From contig JAOPHQ010002843.1 of the NCBI GenBank assembly GCA_030340625.1, positions 476,001 to 540,000 of the forward strand: 64,000 bases of DNA, in the 5' to 3' direction. Origin of the DNA: Merluccius polli. Taxonomy: Eukaryota; Chordata; Actinopteri; Gadiformes; Merlucciidae. This document shows positions 56,001 to 64,000 of this stretch, piece by piece; position 1 is the stretch's first letter; each line of letters opens with the position of its first letter. The notes beneath the pieces were generated by a model. It ran no database searches and had not been told where the DNA came from. It saw only the letters and a list, made by a program, of their open reading frames with translations. A program made the position numbers and the translations under genes.

Positions 56001-59000
56001 TCCCTATCTGGCAACACTGTCTGAACGTCCTCAAAAGGTAGACCAAACTGGCAACACTGTCTGATCCTCAAAAAGCAGCCCAATCTGGCAACACTGCTGA
56101 ACGTCACCTCGCTCGAGCGTCAACGTGAAGTCAACTGAAAAGGAATCAGTTAAACTGTGAAACTCTTAATAAATATAAATGCTATCGACATTTCGTTTGG
56201 ATATTATGGGATATACAAGTCTGTAGATTTGTGACATTTTTTGAACGAAGGTAAACGATTGAGAATTGATTTAGTTAGGCCTACGATGTGTAACTGTCAG
56301 AGATCAATGTGTAATCGATGTGTAACTGTGAGATCAACTGAAGAGAACCCAAAACTTAAACTGTGATTCTGAATAAATATAAATGCTATCGAAATTTCGT
56401 TTGGATATTGTTATTATTGAATATACAAATCTGTAGATTAGTGACATTTTTTGAATGAAGGTTAACGGTTGAAAAGTGAATGAAAACAGTGGAAGGTCCG
56501 CCGGTTACAATGGGACGAATGGTAGAATATGACGATTTGAAACTAAAACTGCGATACAGAAAAAAGTATAACAGCTATCGAAATTTCGTGAACACGGCTA
56601 GATAGATACAAATCTCTAGATTTGTTTAATTGTTTGAACGATGGGAAACGGTTGAAATTTGAATTAGTTACGACGTAAAGCAGTGGAAGAATAAGAGGCT
56701 GGAAGCCGTCCGCCCATTGATTTATGTTGGAAAAATAAAGGTGGAAAAAGTAGAATAATTTGAAAAGTTGAATGAATATGAAAAATCTGAATAGAGAGCC
56801 ATAATGTCGTAACAAATGTTGCGGATTAATAATAATATGTATCAGTAGCTACACATAGCTACACAAGGAGTAGAAATAAATGTACAAGTTGTAGTAACTG
56901 CACCTCAACACATGATGGCGGCAAACAATATACTGGGGGCGGCGCTTAACGCCAGCCATTGTGCGTCATGGAGGCCACGCCTCCTGCCCAGGGGCACCCG
57001 GCGGAAGCATCCGGTTAGAATCAGATCACCTCAGGCAGAGCATCGGGACGGATGCAAAGCGAGGGGGCTCTCCACGCGGCGTGGCTTTTACATTACCTCT
57101 CCATTGTTACGTAGGTTAGATATAACTTAAACCTAAACAAATAAAGTGAGTTATAAGCGTTCCTGTTGTCGGCAGCCTTCTTCCCCGGGACACAAACCCC
57201 ACACAAATCTGAACATTTTGATATTTGAATGGTTTCTGTAGCTGAAAGTATGAAGAAGGAGAGAGAAGAATGCCAAAAAACGTTCGGAAGAAGAATAAAA
57301 ATAATGATTTCGATATCTAGAGTGTGAATGCTCGAGCATTCACACTAATTATTAAAATTTTACCATATGGCCTTAGTGTGGCACATTCCTAAAGAGATAT
57401 AGTCGTTATATCACACATACGATGTGGCCTATCTTTTTAAGAATTTGAAGTTGTCGGGGCATAACACCAATGATCTGTTGATCTTTACCAATCAAGACTC
57501 AATAGTCTTAACAATGGCATAGCTGTCAGTGCTGAATTTTTCAAAAAGAAGAGCCACTAGATGACAGCCCCACAAACACAGCTTAAAATGTGTATTTTAT
57601 TTATTTATTTTTATCATCTTTTAATTGTTTGTTTAAATCAAAAATTGAATCGAATCATGGATTTGGAGAATCGTGACACCCCTAATCTCAATATACATGT
57701 TAAGGATGTGCACAACTCACATTTTTCACGGGCGAATCATAAGTGGGTGGTATGAGACCACAGGGACGAACGTGATGAATCTGGTGGTGGTCCTATATCC
57801 TATTTATTTAGAACCAGATTCATATTGTTTGAATGAAGCAAAGCACGCACATCGCAAATGTAACGTGGCGGGTGTATTTTCAAAAAGGACTCCAGTCTAA
57901 AGTTAATGACCCAAAATTAAAAATCGATTTTTGCCGTTAAGAACAGTCGATTATTCTGACCCACCCCTAACATATGATGAAGTCCTAATGTGATCTCAAC
58001 TCATTGGCTCATTCAGATTTGCTCGCTATATAGTTGCTATTTACTCAGATGTGTACACGCACTTGCTTCCATCAAACACATATGTGACTTGAAGTTGTGG
58101 GCTATGAGAGTGTAATGGCTTTTGATTTGCAGGTGACCAGAACGCCATTAACGACCTGATGCAGATGAGGCTGATCGGCGGTGGAGGGGGCATGATGGCA
58201 GAGAAGCTAGAGGTCAGTCCTGTTCTTGTTCCACTTCTCACATTCGTGGCCAGAGGAGCCAGTACATGGCATGCAAGAGTTGGACCTTTGATGCCATTGG
58301 TCCGAATCGTACCAATCTCGGAACAATGTTGTCTATTGGTCCGACTTTCTGGTTGTGTTCCCCCACCCTAGCGTTTCAAAGTGGTATTATTTTTGCACCG
58401 CTGTCGCAAAGACAAACTGGATCACGTTCCGTTTCCTCAAAGCCTAGAAACTACAAACACAAGTCGCGCTTGTTTGGAAATCTCAACACGAAACGATCAA
58501 CACGATACACGCAAAAACGTAGCACGCAGACATAAGTAGTGTCATCAGATTGGCTTTACTTCGGTTGTTCCACCGTTCGCCATTTCCACTACTGGGGATA
58601 GCTAATGGGGACAGCTACTAATAGCTACCGTAAACAAAAGCGCTACTCCTCCTGGTTTGGTTGCACGCGCAATGGTTGACGTGTTTTCTTTGTGCCGTAA
58701 ATGAAGCCTTAATTTTTCCCGGGAGATCGTACCTGGTGGCAGACAGAGCTGCATAGTGAAAGCGAGGCTTATAGAGAAGCTAAGGGAACCAATCTAAACG
58801 CAGATGGTGTCATTATTCTGTAGCCATTACACTGTGCAATCAACATTTACTTCATATTGATACGTTAAACCAAAAAAGTTGTCTACAGCAGTGTTTCCCA
58901 AACTTTTCTTCTGGGGACCCACTTTTTGTAAATGATCGTGTGAATGATCGTGACCCAATTCACGTTAGGCATCGTAAGAAGAGCATCATTGTACATAAAT

Positions 59001-59841
59001 GAACGTTCCTGAACCTTCTCACTGCCATGTCCCCATTGCTTTATACTAGGCCTATTGTATTATAGACCTCTTGAATTCATGAACCACACATTTCAAAGAC
59101 TTCTTTGATAACTTCATGTTTTGCACTCATTGTTGATGAACGCATTGATGAACAGGCTCATTTTTGAATGAGTAAAACAATATAGGCCTACACATTATAA
59201 ATACAACCATTATAAATGAGATCAAATAAATGCATTCAGTTAACAGGCTCTCATTTTTTTCATATCATTGGTACAACAAAGAGAATCGAGTCTATAGCAT
59301 CTTATAATAATGATCAGAGCACATTTAATACCAAAATCAGTGTCATTTATTTGTATCGGCTCGACAATTGTTGAAAAAACTTTTCTGGTCGCACAGCCAG
59401 ACCAGTTAAGTATGTGAGCCCGGCAAGATTTAGGCTGAATGTGAGAGCTGCAGCTCTGAGTGCTTATGGGTAGAAACGGCAACACCCCCGTGTGGACAAA
59501 AGATGTACTACAGATGAAAACAATCAAAGATGTTGCAAATGTATTTGGCCACCCAATTAAAATCCTGTGCGACCCACCTGTGGGTCGCGACCAAGTCTTT
59601 CGGAAACCCTGGTCTACAGGACCTTTAATGCATTTTCTATGGAGTTGTTAAAATGTCATGGAGCACGTTCGTCACATTACGCTCTCTAACTTGTCTCTAG
59701 GCGCTGATCACCCAGACCCGGGCCAAGCAGGCGGCCACCATGAGTGAGGTGGAGTGGCGAGGACGCACGCTGCCCGTTAAGATTGACAAAGCCCGCATCT
59801 TCCTCCTGGGGCTGGCTGACAACGAGGCGGCCATCGCTCAG
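51320..59841 (+). CDS. srp68: signal recognition particle subunit SRP68 (first eight exons; continues past the window)
   Basis: Exons: 51320-51407, 51831-51897, 52138-52251, 52399-52594, 52899-52981, 53124-53233, 58133-58212 and 59701-59841. All have GT-AG borders and matching phases, covering about 293 codons. SRP68 binds the 7S RNA of the signal recognition particle with SRP72 and helps target secretory proteins to the ER. Readable conserved text: LQIIKDSQQQHGLRHGDYQR, GYCSRRLRRLRKTLGFKMGN, AYTAYLTGMVEFELQEW, KTIYEKLASAFTEELAVLYH, SPNIRYCAYNIGDQNAIND and KQAATMSEVEWRGRTLPVKI. The Arg-rich part after GYCSRR belongs to the RNA-binding domain. The N-terminal 29 residues are shorter than the Gly-rich start of the human protein. 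The remaining exons are not in the window; intron 8 exceeds 4.1 kb. Confidence 0.97.
53007..53071. repeat. (GT)n microsatellite in srp68 intron 5
   Basis: About 32 GT dinucleotides, 26 bp after the exon 5 donor site. Confidence 0.95.
54195..54443. mobile_element. MITE in srp68 intron 6 with a 36-bp internal tandem duplication
   Basis: The left end AGGTGCCGTAGGTAA follows TTAA (54191-54194). The right end ttacatacagcacct is its approximate reverse complement; the right target site is decayed (cctaa). The unit gtgagaatatctgttttgag plus 16 more bases is directly repeated at about 54260-54331. Related end sequence is seen at about 7093-7108. Confidence 0.68.
54507..54524. repeat. poly-C tract
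   Basis: A run of 18 C in srp68 intron 6. Confidence 0.9.
55755..55975. repeat. degenerate (GAAGCTGAAAGTAGTA)n array
   Basis: Units such as agtagaagctgaaatagtag and gaatctgaaagtagtag are repeated about a dozen times. Immediately after it (55983-56103) three copies of a unit of about 40 bp (gaacgtcctcaaaa ... ctggcaacactg) follow. Both arrays directly precede the dispersed repeat starting at 56107. Confidence 0.88.
56107..57350 (+). mobile_element. dispersed repeat copy 2 (partner of 923-2140), palindromic 3' end
   Basis: From cctcgctcgagcgtcaacg to about 56730 it matches copy 1, without copy 1's internal duplications and poly-G/C tracts. It ends near a perfect 24-bp palindrome at 57322-57345 (half-site gtgtgaatgctc), followed by taattattaa. 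Copy 1 ends in a shorter version of the same hairpin. Located in srp68 intron 6. No coding capacity. Confidence 0.6.
57351..58132. other. srp68 intron 6, distal part
   Basis: Non-coding, AT-rich. Phrases such as aatcgattttt and gattattctgacccacccctaa (about 57925-57970) resemble decayed hAT ends related to sequence at about 53300-53900. No gene seen. Confidence 0.4.
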
Positions 59842-62800
59842 GTCAGTCAGTGCAGCGTTTCCTCTGGGATTTCTTTCAGCAGCGGGGGGGGGAGGCTATT
59901 TCCTTGGTGAGTCGACAAACCTATCATGCTGTGAAGGCCGGTAACATGATCTATTTTATTTTAATTCAAAAATAAAAATTCCACTTGCGCATGTCGCTCC
60001 TAAATGTAAATTCACGTTTGCTCTAGGGATGCAAGTAGGCTACCAAAAAACTCAACGAGTGTAAGCCTACTCTGTTTGTAGGCGCTTCTGCAATAGTTTC
60101 CACCAATGACATGTATTCCTATGTGAACTATGTATTATCCTGAGTTTCCTTTGTGTGCTGGTAAAGTATTTTATGCATGTGCGTTACACACCAGAACTCC
60201 ACTGGCCACGCAGTTTTTTTTACCATCGTCATAGAGCTAGCGGGATACACTTCTAAACAGAGATTTTAATGTTATCCATTGGGGTCATTTTGTAATGTGA
60301 GCTGTATCCGGGTTAATTGTGCCTTAGTTAGGCTATTGTTTAAGGCAGGGTACCTTGTAATTTGCCGATTGTGTCGAAATATTGACCAAACAAGGGCTTT
60401 AGAGAGGAGTGCTGCTGCCCAACCGTCTCCTCGGCAGGCATACACCTGGACAGGCATACACCTTGGCAGGTACGGACTGCTAGACCGACTGGACTCATAC
60501 CGGTGATCGTGTCTTTAGTTCCCCCGCGTCAGATCGCTGTAATTGGAAGCATGAATATCTGTTGAAAATCCAATATCTTCCCAACTTCAACTCCAACATT
60601 CCAACTACATGAACTGCAAGAGATGTGATTCCTTTAATACATCACCACAGTAGCGATATGCTGATATGCATTTCACTTTTAATGTTGGGAAGTTCCTGGC
60701 TGGCGGTCATTTTTCTAAAACACGGGGGAACTCCACCCACCGGACCAGCTACTGAACGTTTGTAAACAAACATATTTTAGTCTCAACAACATGTAACGCG
60801 ATTCTGTTTGAGTTTGGTGAAGCGGACAACCCCGCAGAGTCGTGTTATTGAGATTTTGTGACATTTCATCAAATTCTGAAGCAGTGGGGGTAATAAATAT
60901 ATATAGCATAAGTCTGCAGTGGTTTCAGGAATGTTGATGCAGTGGTCGTGTAGGATCCGTCCATTGTGTCACAAACTTTGGTCCACCCTGAGGTGTCCTG
61001 TAGTCATGTTATGTATACAACGGGATGAACCCACAATGTGTTTTGTCAACATAATTGTTTGAGGTAAATTGACTATTGCTTGCCTGCTAGCAATACTACA
61101 GATGTTTATTTGCTTTGAAATGCACACGTTTGTGAATGTGACTCATATTTTTTTGTTTTATTTTTTGGGTATGATGGATGGATCAGCCTACCCAGTGGAC
61201 AGTCCCAACTGGTGGGCTGATCTATCCATCATACAGCTGGGTGGACACTCCCACGTGTCATGTCACTACAGGGTCCATTTTGAATACGACACGTGGTTGT
61301 AAAATGATGGCCCTTTTAAGGACTTCTCCACTTCCTGTGGCAACGCCCTAAAAAAACAAAACGTCCTGTAACTCTGTGAGCTCTCCGACAGGTGGCCTCG
61401 ATCTCGCCCCTCCCTGAGTGGCCAGGGCGCTGGTTCCTCCTGCGCTTGCTAGAGACCTGTCCTCATCCCCTCCATTCACACCCGGTCACACCCAGGGAGA
61501 AGTCAGGGCTGTGGCATGCAGCACCTCACAACGCTCTGCTGCATTCTGTGCATTCTGGCCCTTGCATGAATACAGTGGCTACGCCCAGCTGCTCTCTGCT
61601 GTGGCTAGATTACAATCGTCAGTTTCGGAGTCAGCCTTTTGTGTGGTGCATCTTTAGCGTTTCGTCCCATTGTTGCCCAATCGGTGGCTAGAATGTAGAA
61701 CTGCTTTTGAATCCTCTTTCATTACGGTATCGGGTATGGAGAGAAAAAGAAAAGACCTTTAGCAGCTCCAGCTGGAACCATTCCCCGGTCATTTGTATTT
61801 GCTAAGAGATAATTGCACGGCAGTGAGTTGTGAGATGACTAAGTACATCATAAATGCGGGACATGAGAGATGACCGCAAGGGAAAGCAGTCTACCACAAC
61901 CGCGGAATCACTGAGCAAAGTCGCGCGGCAAATGCTAATAGCTGATGGCAAAACTCTGTTGAGAAGGCGGAAACTGTTCAATGTTTCCCCATTGTTCTTC
62001 ATGTCGAGATTGTGCAAACATGATGATGTGGGCATGCCGGACTACTGTCCAGAATCAGATCTCTAACCACATTAAGCGTCAGTGTGTCATATAAATTTGA
62101 CATTAGATTCCATCTGGCTTGCGGTCACATAAACTAAAAACATCCGATTTGTGGAAGTGTGGTCATGGACCGTGGCGTATCACTGTTTTATCCATCTACC
62201 CATCAGCAGCAGTACAGAGGTCTGTCAGGTTTGGCAGGTTGCCCTGGGCATTTCTCGGGTGTGGGACCATGCCGACACAAGTCGCTGGGCGGATGAGGTT
62301 TTTGACAAATGATTAAAAGCAACATAACATAATTATTAATGATCACAAGTCAGAATGTCCTCGTAAACCTTCCTGACTTGGTCTTGATGATCTGATCTCT
62401 TCAAAGACCAACAGGGATCCAAATTCCACAATTGGTTCGGTTGTAGTAATACATTCATTTTAGACGATGCGATACATTTTAACTATTGCACAAGAACAAA
62501 AGGGAGCCTGACACTGCATAACTGTCGACTTCTGGTCTGCTATTAGCAAGTCTCCAACTCCTAGAAACCAGTTGGAATCTCAGCACTGTGGCTCGATGTA
62601 ACTTTCTCAGTTGGCGTCCTTAGTATAGCCATGGAAAGATGCAACTAGAAGGCATTGCTGGGTCAAACCTTTCCCCAATATGCTGGAGCTGATTGGATGG
62701 CCATGAGCTTCACCTTACAACCACCCTGGCAGTGGGTTGCCTATTTAAATACATAGTTGTTAAATGTCCTCTTTTGACGTTGACACAGTCTTTCCTGTTA

Positions 62801-64000
62801 TTGCTAACTTGTCTTTTTTAAATCATTTAATTACTAAGGTGCAATTATTTGTAACTTGAACAAGATATTTTTTTCCGGGGGCATTGATTGGCTGATTTAT
62901 GTCCCTGGCAACTTAAGTCTACACATATTATCCATTATGTTTTTTTATTTAGACCATAACGTAACGTTCTTTAGGTTTAGTGCTGGAGCCTTGGCCAGGG
63001 TGTCTTCTCCTGCACAAAGAGCCTTCCTTTTGTTATGAAACTTGTATTTGTGTGTCTGTCTGTCTGTCTGTGTCTTCGCAGTCCAATGTGTTAATGGGTC
63101 AATTAAAATTAATTGCATTTATATAGCGCTTTTCAAGACACCCAAAGCGCTTTTGTGTGTGTGTGTGTGTGTGTGTGGGTGTGGGTGTGGGTGGGTGGGT
63201 GGGTGGGGATATGACACCTCATCAATTGGTTTCCGATACGAACAACCAGACTGGCAATACTGTGAATTCCTGCAACATTTCATTCTTCGTGTTGTACCAC
63301 AAGGCAGGAGAGTACAATTGTCCCATTCACAGACTGTAGGTCTGAAAATCAAGTCTCTGATTGTGAAGTTTTATCTCCTTGGCTGATTGGCTAGGATTAG
63401 GAATGTAGCACCAGTAGCAACCTGCTTTGCCTCATGCCTCAGCCCCCACCACACACACACACACATTCCTTCACATTCCTTGTTTATGTGTGAGACGTTC
63501 TTCTAACACTGTTGCTTTCCAAAAGATAAAAGGCATGTTCATATTTTATTTTTTTGTTAGTTTAACCTTTTAGTGTAAACCACTTCAGTGGTAAAATATG
63601 GGTAAATGTAACCATAGGAATGTCCGTTTTTGCCAAACCTTTAAATAGCATTTGACTACACTTATGCCTAGGTGTTGAAATAAAGTGGTTCCTGTCTGAG
63701 CTCCCCTACCCAATGTTTCCCTGTGCAGCTGTCATTCATTAGTATCTACCTGGAAATACATGAATCCATCCATTTAGTCTCAACCACCAGTGATATTTAA
63801 ATAATCATGCATTCCTAAGGTGTCATCACATTGTACATATTGTCAATGAAGCCTTTGTTGCAGTTTTTCTGTATGGATAAGCAGTGCCTCATCTGTAGAC
63901 TGTACAACATTCTGCTCTGCTGGTTCTGTATTCATTCAGTCTATTCATTTTAATGTCAGCCGAGTAGGAGGAAGTATAACACAACGTGGTATTAGTACTC
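59842..64000. other. srp68 intron 8 (open at the right edge), repeats only
   Basis: No further srp68 exon was recognised. Contents include an inverted pair of gatggatggatcagcc-type ends (about 61172-61231) and a fish LINE/SINE-like tail (atttatatagcgcttttcaa, 63117-63136). A GT/GGGT microsatellite occupies 63153-63209. The rest shows no feature I can name. Confidence 0.5.
63153..63209. repeat. (GT)n/(GGGT)n microsatellite
   Basis: About 24 bp of GT passing into gtgggt and gggt repeats. Confidence 0.93.

Noticed and set aside
61392..61691. Possible ninth srp68 exon after an ag acceptor at about 61391
   Set aside because: The reading (VASISPLPEWPGRW) does not resemble the expected SRP68 continuation, and no donor with the right phase follows.

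Overview
This is a stretch of teleost fish nuclear genome. The evidence is three recognisable vertebrate genes with spliced GT-AG exons (ddx5, polg2, srp68), a fish-type Rex3 LINE, many fish-style hAT, PIF/Harbinger and TTAA-target DNA transposons, and abundant microsatellites. I cannot name the species from sequence alone.

Layout. 1-8.5 kb holds no host gene. It contains a tandem array, a dispersed repeat whose second copy lies at about 56-57 kb, and a three-level nest of DNA transposons (3.05-5.23 kb). 8.5-16.6 kb (minus strand) is a six-exon gene for a type II membrane C-type-lectin-like receptor of 250 aa. Its last intron is swollen by an essentially full-length but broken Rex3 LINE, which itself carries a 2,000-bp hAT-like insertion. 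18.9-24.2 kb is a decayed, apparently intronless copy of a large gene family that I recognise by sequence but not by a characterised function: two CxxC...HxxC zinc modules, a long conserved middle, a PIN/FEN-nuclease-like region and a C-terminal CXC (tesmin/TSO1-type) zinc domain. It is broken by stops, frameshifts, a 457-bp tandem duplication and an 807-bp hAT insertion.

25.3-37.5 kb is ddx5 (DEAD-box RNA helicase p68, 13 coding exons). Its introns carry several DNA transposons and a tRNA-derived SINE. The end of intron 11 contains the intronic microRNA mir-3064, ending exactly at the 3' splice site of exon 12. Exon 2 of ddx5 contains an apparent one-base insertion. 38.3-39.8 kb holds an unusual MITE with a telomere-like core and a decayed B30.2/SPRY coding relic. 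40.8-45.3 kb is polg2 (8 exons, accessory subunit of the mitochondrial DNA polymerase). Directly behind its poly(A) signal sits a 5.5-kb TTAA-target transposon containing a 4.2-kb Harbinger-like element, which in turn contains a spliced integrase-like fragment. 51.3 kb to beyond the right edge is srp68 (8 of its exons are present; the gene is cut by the window end).

The three host genes share the plus strand and are housekeeping genes: RNA processing, mtDNA replication and ER protein targeting. In human, DDX5 and POLG2 are also neighbours on chromosome 17q, and mir-3064 lies within DDX5, so ddx5/mir-3064/polg2 is conserved synteny. There is no operon-like organisation. Most of the remaining sequence is transposon-derived, often nested, with target-site duplications that can be read directly.
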